This document shows, piece by piece, positions 34,776 through 43,926 of a stretch of 64,000 nucleotides of DNA. The position numbers and the translations under genes were made by a program. This DNA is from Aequorivita antarctica. GTDB lineage: Bacteria; Bacteroidota; Bacteroidia; Flavobacteriales; Flavobacteriaceae. Position 1 is the first letter of the stretch; every line of letters begins with the position of its first letter. The notes below the pieces were generated by a model. That model saw only the letters and a list, made by a program, of their open reading frames with translations, was not told the origin of the DNA and did not search any database. The stretch covers positions 62,001-126,000 of the forward strand of contig NZ_VORT01000001.1 of the NCBI RefSeq assembly GCF_007997155.1. The letters are read 5' to 3'.

Positions 34776-35639
34776 GTGGATACAAAGGAACTTCTTAAAA
34801 AAGTACGGAAAATCGAGATCAAAACACGACGCTTGAGCGATCACGTGTTTGGTGGCGAGTATCACAGTACTTTTAAAGGTCGCGGGATGACGTTTAGCGA
34901 GGTTCGTCAATACCAGTTTGGCGACGACGTTCGGAATATTGACTGGAATGTTACCGCGCGCTATAACGAGCCTTTTATAAAAGTTTTTGAGGAAGAACGT
35001 GAGCTAACGCTCATGTTAATGGTTGATATAAGTGGCTCCGAATTCTTTGGAACTCAGGAACAATTCAAAAATGAAATTATTACTGAAATAGCTGCAACCC
35101 TTGCTTTTTCAGCAATGCAAAACAATGACAAAACGGGATTGATTCTTTTTTCAGATGAAATTGAACTTTACATTCCACCGAAAAAAGGAAAATCGCACGT
35201 ACTTCGAATCATTCGTGAATTGATTGAATTCAAACCAAAAAGCAACAAAACCAATGTTGCCAACGCAATGAAATTTTTAAGTAGTGTTATGAAAAAGAAA
35301 GCCATTGTTTTTGTGCTTTCAGATTTTATTGCTGACAATTACCGTGATACATTGAAGATTGCCGCAAGAAAACACGACGTAACAGGAATCCGGGTTTACG
35401 ATAAAGCCGAGGAAAACATTCCAAGTCTTGGAATGGTACAAATGCAAGATCAAGAAACAGGCGAACTGCTTTTGGTAAATACAGGCTCAAAAAGTGTGCG
35501 TAATCAATATTACAGTTACCACCGCGAACGTGTGGATTACTTCACCGAGTCTTTCACTAAAAGTGGCGCAGGAGCTTTGAGTTGTAGGGTTGATGAAAGT
35601 TATGTGAAAAAATTACTGGGGTATTTTAAAAGACGGTAG
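34776..35639 (+). CDS. DUF58 protein of the Bat operon
   Basis: A 287-residue cytoplasmic protein; I accept the GTG start because conserved family sequence (TKELLKKVRKIEIKTRR) begins right after it. It contains the DUF58 signature GRGMTFSEVRQYQFGDDVRNIDWN and a von Willebrand-like fold with MVDISGSEFF in place of a full metal site. DUF58 proteins always accompany MoxR ATPases and are thought to work with them on vWA proteins. It is the second gene of the moxR-bat operon, separated from moxR by the 7-bp periodic element. Confidence 0.92.
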   Translation: MDTKELLKKVRKIEIKTRRLSDHVFGGEYHSTFKGRGMTFSEVRQYQFGDDVRNIDWNVTARYNEPFIKVFEEERELTLMLMVDISGSEFFGTQEQFKNEIITEIAATLAFSAMQNNDKTGLILFSDEIELYIPPKKGKSHVLRIIRELIEFKPKSNKTNVANAMKFLSSVMKKKAIVFVLSDFIADNYRDTLKIAARKHDVTGIRVYDKAEENIPSLGMVQMQDQETGELLLVNTGSKSVRNQYYSYHRERVDYFTESFTKSGAGALSCRVDESYVKKLLGYFKRR

Positions 35640-35646
35640 ATTTGAA

Positions 35647-37314
35647 ATGTTAGATATTAAAAAATATATTAATCAGGGTAAAAGAAAATTGAATTTTCAA
35701 GGAAATTTCTCTTTTCTCTGTTCTATTTTCTTTTTTCTCTTCTCTTTTTTCGCAACCGCCCAAGTAACTTCCTCCATTGATTCCACAAAAATTAAAATTG
35801 GCGAGGAAATACTTTACACCATAAGCGTACAGGCAGATTCTACCGATGTTGTTGTTTTTCCAGAAGAGCAGACTTTTGCGCCTTTGGAAATGATTGAATC
35901 CTATAAAACAGATACCACATTTGAAGGCGACAAGTATCGCCTCATTAAAAAATACGGGTTAACTCAGTTTGATAGTGGTAAATACACCATTCCGCCACAG
36001 CGCATTTTCATAAACAACAAACCACTTTTAACCGACTCCATAAAAGTGGAAGTAAACGATGTGATTGTGGACACCACCAAGCAGAAAATGTTCGACATAA
36101 AACCTGCGATGGAAGTAAAAAGTCCACCGTTTGACTGGTTGCTGCTTCTGTACTGGCTTCTCCCCATTCTTTTAATAATTGGGCTTGCTATTTATTTATT
36201 CCGAAGAAAAAAGCGAAAAGACGCTGCTGAAAAGCAATTGCCACCTTACGAAGAAGCAATTGTAGCTCTAAAAACGTTGGACAATTCCCAACTACTTAAA
36301 GAAAATAAAAGTAAGGAATATTACAGCAGTCTCACCGAAATCGTTAAACGCTATTTGGATCGCGAAGTTGACGAAGCCGCTTTGGAAAGTACGAGTGATG
36401 AGCTTATCACGCGTTTGATGATGCACAAAGACTCCGGAAATTTCGACTTCGATTTAGAAACTATCCGCAAACTGGATTTGATTTTTAAACGTGCCGATTT
36501 GGTGAAATTCGCTAAAATGAACCAACAAGCCGGACAAGCAGAGGTTGACCGAAAAACTATCGAGGAAATTATCAACGAAACTCATGAGGCCGTTCCCGAA
36601 CCTACCGAAGAAGAACTTTTGGAAAATCAGGAATACCTTGAAAAACTTCGAAAAAGACGCAAGCGTAAAAAATGGATCTTGGGTATTTCAGGCGTGCTTG
36701 CAGCGATTCTTCTTACAGGATTTATCTACGGAAGTCTTTCCGGTTTCGATAATTTAAAAGATAAAGTATTTGGTAACGACCTCCGCGAACTGGCCGAAAC
36801 TCGTTGGATAAAGAGTGAATATGGAAATCCCGCAGTAATTTTAGAAACGCCCGAGGTACTTATAAGAGCGGAAGCTGCAGTTACAAACGCAGCTAAAAGT
36901 GCTGTTGCTGGAAAAGACTTTTTCACTTATGGCAAAATGAATTCCCCGCTTTACATTATGGTCTCAACCACACAGTTTAGCCAAAAACAAGATATTGCAC
37001 TGGATACTGCGCTGGACGCTGTTTTAGACGATTTGGAACAAAGCGGCGCCAAAAATATGATCGTGAAACGCGACGATTTTGAAACTGAAAAAGGAATAAA
37101 AGGTTTGAAAGCTTACGGCGAATTCAACGTACAGATTTCCGACGATAAAGTATTGAAGCAGAAAAGCACTTATCAATTATTGCTTTTCGCACAGCAAAAC
37201 GGTTTGCAGGAAGTATTGATAGTTTATCAAGACGATGGCAAATACGCCAATGAAATATTAAAACGAATTGAAGCTTCCATAGAGCTTGAAATTTCAGAGA
37301 AAGATGGGCAGTAA
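35647..37314 (+). CDS. BatD-like membrane protein of the Bat operon
   Basis: The 555-residue protein has a signal or anchor near residues 20-38 (FFFLFSFFATAQ), a beta-rich extracytoplasmic domain to about 160 resembling the N-terminal repeats of BatD (SSIDSTKIKIGEEILYTISV), a transmembrane helix near 165-185 and a strongly basic stop (RRKKRK). A helical cytoplasmic part follows, then a second helix near 340-360 and a mixed domain to the end. It occupies the position of a DUF4381-type gene in other MoxR operons. It overlaps batA by 11 bases. I cannot name it precisely; a role in the Bat membrane assembly is inferred from synteny. Confidence 0.75.
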   Translation: MLDIKKYINQGKRKLNFQGNFSFLCSIFFFLFSFFATAQVTSSIDSTKIKIGEEILYTISVQADSTDVVVFPEEQTFAPLEMIESYKTDTTFEGDKYRLIKKYGLTQFDSGKYTIPPQRIFINNKPLLTDSIKVEVNDVIVDTTKQKMFDIKPAMEVKSPPFDWLLLLYWLLPILLIIGLAIYLFRRKKRKDAAEKQLPPYEEAIVALKTLDNSQLLKENKSKEYYSSLTEIVKRYLDREVDEAALESTSDELITRLMMHKDSGNFDFDLETIRKLDLIFKRADLVKFAKMNQQAGQAEVDRKTIEEIINETHEAVPEPTEEELLENQEYLEKLRKRRKRKKWILGISGVLAAILLTGFIYGSLSGFDNLKDKVFGNDLRELAETRWIKSEYGNPAVILETPEVLIRAEAAVTNAAKSAVAGKDFFTYGKMNSPLYIMVSTTQFSQKQDIALDTALDAVLDDLEQSGAKNMIVKRDDFETEKGIKGLKAYGEFNVQISDDKVLKQKSTYQLLLFAQQNGLQEVLIVYQDDGKYANEILKRIEASIELEISEKDGQ

Positions 37315-38308
37315 TTTCGAATTTGTAAATACGCAGTTTTTCTGGTTGTTCCTAATACTTCCAGTGCTTGTGCTATGGTATTTATGGAAGCGGAAACAGC
37401 AAACGGCTTCCCTAAAAATTTCAAGTATTAGTGGTTTCAAATCTGGGAGAAATTGGTTGGCACGTTTAAAACCATTGCTTTTTGTACTTCGCCTTTTGGC
37501 TGTTTCTGCATTGATTGTAGCAATGGCGCGTCCACGTACTGTTGATGAATCAACAAAAACAAAAACTACCCGTGGAATTGATATCGTTATGGCAATGGAT
37601 CTTTCGGCAAGTATGTTGGCTCGCGATTTAAAGCCAAACCGACTGGAAGCCCTAAAAACCGTAGCCGCACGTTTTATAAACAGTCGCCCTAACGACCGTA
37701 TTGGCTTGGTGGAATATGCAGGTGAAAGTTATACTCGTACGCCTTTAACAAGCGACAAAACCATTGTACTTTCCTCCTTGAAGAATATGTCATATAATAC
37801 AGTTATTGAAGGCGGAACCGCAATTGGATCTGGACTTGCAACGGCTGTAAACCGTTTGAAGGAAAGTCGTGCAAAAAGCAAAGTGATTATTTTGCTCACA
37901 GACGGGGTGAACAATACGGGTTTCATTGACCCAAAAATAGCGAGCGAACTTGCAGTTGAATTTGGAATCAAAGTTTATACTATCGGCATTGGAAGCAACG
38001 GAATGGCAATGTCGCCCATCGGAATACGTCCCGATGGCGGTTTTCAATATGGAAACGTACAGGTTGAGATTGATGAACCCCTGCTAAAAGAAATAGCGGA
38101 AAAAACGGGCGGACAATATTTCCGCGCAACGAGCAATACCAAGCTTGAACAGATTTATGAAGAAATAAACAAACTTGAAAAAACCGATATCGAAGAATTC
38201 AAATACACCCATTATGACGAAATGTTTCGTCCATGGGCAATATTCGCCTTGGTTTTAATTGTGCTTGAGTTTTTGTTGCGAACCACAATATTTAAAGGAT
38301 TTATTTAA
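37304..38308 (+). CDS. batA: BatA, membrane von Willebrand A domain protein
   Basis: I start at the ATG at 37304, 11 bases inside the end of the previous gene; the frame is open to a TTG at 37286, which is less likely. The 334-residue protein has an N-terminal transmembrane hairpin (FFWLFLILPVLVLWYLW and a second helix near 60), a vWA domain with an intact DxSxS metal site (MAMDLSASM), TDGVNNTG completing the site, and a C-terminal helix with FALVLIVLEFLLR. BatA and BatB form membrane complexes linked to aerotolerance and envelope stress in Bacteroides. Confidence 0.92.
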   Translation: MGSNFEFVNTQFFWLFLILPVLVLWYLWKRKQQTASLKISSISGFKSGRNWLARLKPLLFVLRLLAVSALIVAMARPRTVDESTKTKTTRGIDIVMAMDLSASMLARDLKPNRLEALKTVAARFINSRPNDRIGLVEYAGESYTRTPLTSDKTIVLSSLKNMSYNTVIEGGTAIGSGLATAVNRLKESRAKSKVIILLTDGVNNTGFIDPKIASELAVEFGIKVYTIGIGSNGMAMSPIGIRPDGGFQYGNVQVEIDEPLLKEIAEKTGGQYFRATSNTKLEQIYEEINKLEKTDIEEFKYTHYDEMFRPWAIFALVLIVLEFLLRTTIFKGFI

Positions 38309-38310
38309 AA

Positions 38311-39354
38311 ATGTACCAATTAGAACAACCCATATACTTCTACATTCTCTTCGCCATTCCAGTGATAGTGGTGCTATTTCTATTGGTATTGGTTTGGAAA
38401 AAAACGGTTCAAAAACGTTTTGTCGATAAAGAGCTATTGAAAAAACTGAGCCCAAACCGCTCGCTCTTTAAAGCTATTTTAAAAGTTTTGGTACTCTGTT
38501 TGGCCATTGCCTGTTTAAGTTTTGCTTTAGTAAACCCTAAAATTGGAACTAAACTTGAAACCGTAAAACGCGAAGGGGTAGATATTGTTTTCGCTTTGGA
38601 CGTTTCAAAAAGTATGTTGGCGGAAGACATTGCGCCAAACCGTTTAGAAAAATCAAAACAACTCATCACCCAAATAATCAATGGCCTTGCAGGCGATAGA
38701 ATTGGTATTATCGGTTATGCAGGAAGCGCATTTCCGCAGGTTCCAATTACTTCCGACTTTTCTTCCGCAAAATTATTCTTAAACGGCATGAACACAGATA
38801 TGGTTTCTTCGCAAGGAACCGCCATTACTCAAGCCATTGCCATGGCGCAGACTTTTTATGACGACGAAGATCAAACCAATCGCGTTCTTTTTATAATTTC
38901 AGATGGAGAAGATCACGAAGGCAATGTTTCTCAAATCGCTGAAGAAGCAGCCGAAAAAGGCATCCGCATTTTTACCATTGGCGTGGGAACATTGGAGGGC
39001 GGACCAATTCCTATTAAAGAAAATGGGGTGTTACAATATTACAAACGCGACCAAAATAACGAACAGGTAATTACGCGATTAGGTGAAGAAACTCTTAAAG
39101 AGATTGCTAAAACCGCTAATGGTGAGTATATTGACGGCTCAAGTACCAAAGTGGTTGTGGACCGAGTAAAAGCTATTCTAAACGGAATGGATAAAAAGGA
39201 ATTTGAAGCCAAACAATTCACTGATTTTAAAGACCAATTCCAATGGTTTTTAGCTGGGGCATTGTTTTTGCTGATATTGGATGTGTTCCTTTTGGAACGA
39301 CAAACGGCCTGGCTGAAAAAATTGAATTTGTTTAATGAAAAGGAAAAACAATAA
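38311..39354 (+). CDS. batB: BatB, membrane von Willebrand A domain protein
   Basis: The 347-residue protein parallels BatA: two N-terminal transmembrane helices (IYFYILFAIPVIVVLFLLVLVW and about 55-75), a vWA domain with FALDVSKSM supplying DxSxS, IISDGEDHEG, and a final membrane helix (FQWFLAGALFLLILDVFLL) near the C-terminus. It begins 2 bases after the batA stop. Together with BatA it is the presumed client of the MoxR ATPase. Confidence 0.92.
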   Translation: MYQLEQPIYFYILFAIPVIVVLFLLVLVWKKTVQKRFVDKELLKKLSPNRSLFKAILKVLVLCLAIACLSFALVNPKIGTKLETVKREGVDIVFALDVSKSMLAEDIAPNRLEKSKQLITQIINGLAGDRIGIIGYAGSAFPQVPITSDFSSAKLFLNGMNTDMVSSQGTAITQAIAMAQTFYDDEDQTNRVLFIISDGEDHEGNVSQIAEEAAEKGIRIFTIGVGTLEGGPIPIKENGVLQYYKRDQNNEQVITRLGEETLKEIAKTANGEYIDGSSTKVVVDRVKAILNGMDKKEFEAKQFTDFKDQFQWFLAGALFLLILDVFLLERQTAWLKKLNLFNEKEKQ

Positions 39355-39355
39355 A

Positions 39356-40222
39356 ATGATGTTTGGAGATAGAACGTTTTTTCAGAAAAAATATATGCTG
39401 AGAATTGTAATGATTCTTTGTGCTGGCACTTTTTCATTGAATTCATTTGCCCAGCCCACCAAAGAACAAAAGAAAGAATTAAAAGCCTCACAGAATTATT
39501 TGAGCGAAGCCCAGGAATCACTTCAAAAGGATGAATTCCCAACCGCAGAAGCTGATTATCGTCAAGCCATTTCACTCAACCCGAAAAGCGAAACCGCGAA
39601 ATACAATTTAGGAACGGCCTATTACGGAAAAGAGAAAAATGCTGAGGCAATGCTTCGTTTTAAACAAGCTGCCACCACTGAATCCAGCAAAAATGAAAAG
39701 CACAAGGCCTTTCACAATTTAGGCAATACGTATATGAATGAAAAAAAATATACCGAAGCCGTGGAAAGTTATAAAAACGCACTTCGCAACAATCCAAACG
39801 ATGATGAGACGCGCTACAATTTAGCATTAGCAAAAGATATGTTGGAAAAAAATCCGCCGCCGCCAGAGGATAAAGACGACAAAAACAAGGATCAGAACGA
39901 AGACAAAAAAGATCAGGATAAAAAAGATCAGCAGGACAAAGACGATAAAAATAAAGAGGGCGACAAAGGCGACGAGAAGGAAGACAAAGATAAAGGCGAC
40001 CAGAAAGAGGATAAAAAGGAAGGAGATCAAGGCAAGCCTGACAAGCCAAAAGACGAAGAGGGCGATAAGCCACAGCAACAGCAGCCTGTTCCAGGACAGC
40101 TTTCACCCCAACAAGTGAAAAGTCTTTTGGAAGCAATGAACAACGAAGAGAAAAAAACGCAGGATAAGATAAATGCCGAAAAACAAAAAGGCGCAAAAGT
40201 GAAAACGGATAAAGATTGGTAG
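39356..40222 (+). CDS. batC: BatC, TPR protein with lysine/aspartate-rich tail
   Basis: The ATG at 39356 begins one base after the batB stop and follows an AGGA; other in-frame ATGs lie at 39335 (inside batB) and 39395 (start of a compact signal peptide ending in SFAQ). The protein has a signal sequence, three TPR units (about 35-160, with YNLGTAYYGKEKNAEAMLRF and AFHNLGNTYMNEKKYTEAVE style repeats), then about 75 residues made almost only of K, D, E, G and Q, and a short C-terminal region. The charged linker is expected to be disordered. It acts on the periplasmic side with BatB and BatE. Confidence 0.88.
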   Translation: MMFGDRTFFQKKYMLRIVMILCAGTFSLNSFAQPTKEQKKELKASQNYLSEAQESLQKDEFPTAEADYRQAISLNPKSETAKYNLGTAYYGKEKNAEAMLRFKQAATTESSKNEKHKAFHNLGNTYMNEKKYTEAVESYKNALRNNPNDDETRYNLALAKDMLEKNPPPPEDKDDKNKDQNEDKKDQDKKDQQDKDDKNKEGDKGDEKEDKDKGDQKEDKKEGDQGKPDKPKDEEGDKPQQQQPVPGQLSPQQVKSLLEAMNNEEKKTQDKINAEKQKGAKVKTDKDW

Positions 40223-40225
40223 ATT

Positions 40226-41998
40226 ATGAAGATGAAGAATTTTTTATTCCTTTTAGGATTTGTACTGTGCAGCATTACTGCCACGGCGCAAGTTCAGTTT
40301 GATGCCAAGGTGAGCAAAAAAAGACTTGGAATAAACGAACGTTTACGAATAGACTTTGAAATGAACCAAGATGGCGACAATTTTAGGCCGCCAAATTTTG
40401 AGGGTTTTCGCGTTGTTGGAGGTCCCAACCAATCCATTAGTAATTCTTGGATAAATGGCAAAAGAAGCTTTTCAAAAACGTATTCTTATTTTTTATCTCC
40501 ACAAACTCGCGGAAAAGTTACCATTGCTCAAGCTACTATTGAAATAGAAGGTGAAACCTACAAAACACTTCCCGTTGAAATAGAAGTTACCGCCGCCGTT
40601 GACGTTCCGAAAGATGGCAATAATGCAGATTACGTGGCAAGTGAAAATGTGCATTTGGTTGCAGAAATTTCAAACGCAAACCCGTATTTAAACGAAGCAC
40701 TTACAGTTACATACAAATTATATGTTTCTCACGATGTCAGCATTACCAGCCAATGGCGTGAGATTGATACTCCTAAATACGCAGATTTTTGGAGCCAGAA
40801 TATTGACAATCAAAACAATTTTAAAGTTTACGAAGGAAAATACAATGGCGAAGACTATCGTTATGTGGTTTTAAGAACTACCGTACTTTATCCACAGAAA
40901 ACTGGAGAATTAGAAATAGAGCCACTAACTCTGGATATTCCAATTGACGTTCAGGGCAATCGCCGTGATATTTTCGGTCGCAGAGTAATGGAACGTGTTA
41001 ACAAAACCATTTCGGCTGGAAATCGTACTGTTAATGTAAAACCACTTCCGTTGGAAGGAAAACCAGATGGTTTTAACGGTGCCGTCGGCGATTTCGCTTT
41101 TGATGTAAACACTAATAAAACCAAACTAAACGCTAATGAATCTTTACAGCTTGATTTAAAAGTTTCAGGAAAAGGGAATTTAAAATTGTTCACGCTTCCT
41201 TCCGTAAAGCTTCCAAATACTTTAGAGGTATATGAGCCAGAACACAGCGAAAGTGTAAATACAACCGTGGGTGGCATGTCAGGTTCCATTACAGATTCCT
41301 ATACAGTTGTTCCTCAATTTAAAGGGACTTATCCTGTGAACCCAATCACTTTTTCCTTTTTCGATCCAAAGACGGAAAAGTATAAAACCATTACTTCTAA
41401 AGAATTTACCATTGAAGTTGAAAACGGACCAATAAGTTCCGCAACCACAAGTAACAATTCCAACGATGCAAAAAAGCAAGTTGTCCTTTCAAAAGACAAT
41501 TTCAAGTATATAAAATTAGATCCCAATTTGCAACCAATAGCGCAGGAATCGTTCTTCAAATCGCCATTATTTTGGTCGCTTTTGGGAGGACCTTTTTTGT
41601 TGATTCCACTGTTTATCCTTGCTGGAAAAAAACGCAAAGCACGATTAAATGACGTTGAAGGAAACAAACTGCGTCGCGCAAACAAACTTGCCAAAAAATA
41701 TCTATCCGAAGCAAAACGGAATATTTCAAATCCAGTTGCATTTTACGAAGCTTTGGAACGCGCGCTTCACAATTACTTAAAAGCGAAGCTGAACATTGAA
41801 ACTTCTGAAATGGAGAAGGGCCTTATTTCAAAAATGTTGCTAGAACGAAAAGTGGAAGCACCAATCGTTGAAAACTTCATCAATTTGCTGAAAAGCTGCG
41901 AATATGCAAGATATGCTTCCTCTTCCACAACATCTGTACAACAGGATTACAACAAAGCGGCGGAAGTGATTTCAAACATTGATAAACAAATACAGTAA
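40226..41998 (+). CDS. batD: BatD, membrane-anchored beta-domain protein
   Basis: The 590-residue protein has a signal peptide ending in TATAQ, then tandem beta-sandwich domains typical of BatD (VQFDAKVSKKRLGINERLRIDFEM opening; SYFLSPQTRGKVTI), a transmembrane helix near residues 440-460 (FWSLLGGPFLLIPLFILA), and a basic cytoplasmic helical tail. BatD is the large extracytoplasmic component of the Bat complex. It starts 3 bases after batC and is followed by batE after 11 bases. Confidence 0.92.
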   Translation: MKMKNFLFLLGFVLCSITATAQVQFDAKVSKKRLGINERLRIDFEMNQDGDNFRPPNFEGFRVVGGPNQSISNSWINGKRSFSKTYSYFLSPQTRGKVTIAQATIEIEGETYKTLPVEIEVTAAVDVPKDGNNADYVASENVHLVAEISNANPYLNEALTVTYKLYVSHDVSITSQWREIDTPKYADFWSQNIDNQNNFKVYEGKYNGEDYRYVVLRTTVLYPQKTGELEIEPLTLDIPIDVQGNRRDIFGRRVMERVNKTISAGNRTVNVKPLPLEGKPDGFNGAVGDFAFDVNTNKTKLNANESLQLDLKVSGKGNLKLFTLPSVKLPNTLEVYEPEHSESVNTTVGGMSGSITDSYTVVPQFKGTYPVNPITFSFFDPKTEKYKTITSKEFTIEVENGPISSATTSNNSNDAKKQVVLSKDNFKYIKLDPNLQPIAQESFFKSPLFWSLLGGPFLLIPLFILAGKKRKARLNDVEGNKLRRANKLAKKYLSEAKRNISNPVAFYEALERALHNYLKAKLNIETSEMEKGLISKMLLERKVEAPIVENFINLLKSCEYARYASSSTTSVQQDYNKAAEVISNIDKQIQ

Positions 41999-42009
41999 AA
42001 CTGAAGAAG

Positions 42010-42759
42010 ATGAAAAAGCTGCTGTACATACTTTTTTTACTGGTTTCTTTTTCCGGTATTGGTCAAAACAAAAATCTTTTTGACCAAGGAAAGGAACTTT
42101 ACAAAAACGGAAAATACCAACAAGCCATTACGGCTTGGATGGAAATTTTAGACAATGGTGAACATTCTGCCGAGATGTATTTCAATTTGGGAAATGCGCA
42201 ATACAAACTGAACCATATTGGGCCAAGCGTGTATTATTACGAAAAAGCACTAAAACTTTCACCTAACGATGCCGATATAAAAAACAATCTTGCCTTCGCC
42301 GAAAATGCGCGTATTGATTCCATAGAACCTTTGCCACAGACGGTTTTTTCAAAATGGTACAAGAGTATTTCTGGGATTCTTACTTTTAATGGTTGGGCTC
42401 TTTTGGCAGTTGCTTTTTCCATCTTTTTTGTGGCGTTGTTCCTTTTTTATTACTTCGCTTTTTCTGAAAGAAGAAAACGATTACTTTTTGTGAGCTCCAT
42501 GTTTACAGGAATTCTTTTGCTCGCTTCATTAACAATGGCTTTTTTGGTCTATGGTGATTATTCAAAGAAACAACCCGCCATTATTTTTGCAAATGAAATA
42601 GAAGTAAAAACCGAACCAACGATGGGCAGTAATGTGGCCTTTGTGCTTCACGAAGGAACGAAAGTCCAGATTTTGGCGCAGGATGGCAATTGGTACCGCA
42701 TTACTTTAGCAGATGGAAAAGATGGTTGGATTCCTGCCTCAGATCTGAAACAACTGTAG
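42010..42759 (+). CDS. batE: BatE, TPR and SH3 domain protein
   Basis: The 249-residue protein has a signal peptide (ending near GIGQ), two TPR units (about 25-95), two transmembrane helices (about 128-150 and 158-180), and a C-terminal bacterial SH3 domain (EIEVKTEPTMGSNVAFVLHEG, KVQILAQDGNWYRI, DGWIPASDLKQL). Its topology puts the TPR and SH3 parts on the periplasmic side, where the SH3 domain may contact peptidoglycan. It is the last gene of the operon; no terminator is seen in the 44 bases before the next small gene. Confidence 0.9.
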   Translation: MKKLLYILFLLVSFSGIGQNKNLFDQGKELYKNGKYQQAITAWMEILDNGEHSAEMYFNLGNAQYKLNHIGPSVYYYEKALKLSPNDADIKNNLAFAENARIDSIEPLPQTVFSKWYKSISGILTFNGWALLAVAFSIFFVALFLFYYFAFSERRKRLLFVSSMFTGILLLASLTMAFLVYGDYSKKQPAIIFANEIEVKTEPTMGSNVAFVLHEGTKVQILAQDGNWYRITLADGKDGWIPASDLKQL

Positions 42760-42803
42760 TTTTAATATTTACTTAACAGGAAATTAAATTCAATCTGCTA
42801 TTT

Positions 42804-43118
42804 TTGAATTTCTTAAAAAAACGCTTGAGGTTAACCAGTATTTTATTGTTGCTCGTCTTTACAAGTTTTCTTGTAACACCTGCTATTATAAGTCTTTCTG
42901 GCAATCAATCCGATATTTCTGCTTTTTTTTCAATGAACGAGGAAGAAAATTCAAACAAAATGCCTAAACCCAATTTTGCTTTTGTTATTGAAAAATTGCA
43001 ATCTAATTTTGAAAGCTTAGAATTTCTGAAAAATCAGAAAAATAGAGATAGTTTTCAAATTTATAATTATTCCATAGTCTTCTTAGACGTTATTTCGCCC
43101 CCTCCGCAAATGGTTTAA
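42804..43118 (+). CDS. Small membrane-anchored protein, unknown (TTG start)
   Basis: This 104-codon frame has no ATG near its beginning; the first usable codon is a TTG giving NFLKKRLRLTSILLLLVFTS, a basic N-terminus followed by a hydrophobic helix typical of a signal anchor. The remaining 70 residues are polar, rich in Asn, Ser and Glu, and end in SPPPQMV. No domain is recognised. It lies 44 bases after batE, on the same strand, so it may be the last member of that operon. The signal-anchor pattern and the lack of any competing gene support coding, but the evidence is modest. Confidence 0.5.
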   Translation: MNFLKKRLRLTSILLLLVFTSFLVTPAIISLSGNQSDISAFFSMNEEENSNKMPKPNFAFVIEKLQSNFESLEFLKNQKNRDSFQIYNYSIVFLDVISPPPQMV

Positions 43119-43163
43119 TCCTTTCCTAAATACTCTTAATTTATTTCTCCAAAATCATTTCCG

Positions 43164-43175
43164 TTGCAATTGCAA
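43164..43175. promoter_or_regulatory. 12-bp palindrome upstream of carbonic anhydrase
   Basis: TTGCAATTGCAA is a perfect 12-bp palindrome 68 bases upstream of the carbonic anhydrase ATG. It is A/T-rich, so it could arise by chance, but it lies in the only available promoter space of this gene. Confidence 0.35.
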
Positions 43176-43243
43176 TAGGGAATTATGTGTCAATTTTATT
43201 GGCTTTGGAAACAATTCATATCAATTACTTTAAAAATATACAG

Positions 43244-43876
43244 ATGAAATTATACGATAAACTTATAGAAAACAACAAAAAGTGGGTAGCAGAAAAATTA
43301 GATTATGACCCCAATTATTTTACAAATCTTGCTAAAGGCCAAAGCCCGCCAATACTATGGATTGGTTGTGCAGATAGCCGCGTTCCCGCCAACGAGATTA
43401 TTGGCGCCCAACCTGGCGAAGTTTTCGTACAGCGCAATATTGCTAATATGGTTGTGCATACAGATATGAACATGCTTAGCGTGCTTGACTATGCCGTAAA
43501 TGCTTTAAAAGTGAAGCACATAATTGTTTGTGGCCACTATGGCTGCGGGGGCGTAAAAGCCGCAATGCAAAACCAATCCATTGGATTAATTGACAACTGG
43601 CTGCGCCATATTAAAGATGTTTACAGGCTTCATAAAGACGAACTTGATGGAATTAATGAAGAAAAAGAAAGATTCAATCGTTTTGTGGAACTAAACGTAA
43701 AAGAGCAAGTTTTTGATCTTGCCAAAACATCTATCGTTCAAAACGCATGGCACAACAACCAAGAACTGTATTTACACGGTTGGGTCTATGGTCTCGATTC
43801 AGGATTGATTAAAGACTTAGGTGTAAATGTCAGTAACGACAATGAATTGGACAAAGTGTATCAACTGAATTTCTAA
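43244..43876 (+). CDS. can: Beta-class carbonic anhydrase
   Basis: From the ATG at 43244 the 210-residue protein shows the beta-class zinc site: C42 and the D44-R46 pair in GCADSRVP, and H98xxC101 in CGHYGCGG. It converts CO2 and water to bicarbonate in the cytoplasm. The upstream extension to 43187 has no similarity to the family. It lies 50 bases before the SulP transporter gene, and the pair suggests supply and retention of bicarbonate for carboxylases such as the acetyl-CoA carboxylase encoded further along. Confidence 0.96.
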   Translation: MKLYDKLIENNKKWVAEKLDYDPNYFTNLAKGQSPPILWIGCADSRVPANEIIGAQPGEVFVQRNIANMVVHTDMNMLSVLDYAVNALKVKHIIVCGHYGCGGVKAAMQNQSIGLIDNWLRHIKDVYRLHKDELDGINEEKERFNRFVELNVKEQVFDLAKTSIVQNAWHNNQELYLHGWVYGLDSGLIKDLGVNVSNDNELDKVYQLNF

Positions 43877-43926
43877 GATTAAACAGGTATTCAGATTAAT
43901 TCACTTAAATCTTTAAACAAACACTT

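Noticed and set aside
39660-40196. Long minus-strand frames opposite batC
   Set aside because: They are mirror images of the lysine/aspartate-rich coding stretch of batC, which lacks stop codons on the other strand; hydrophobic composition without a start signal or any family.
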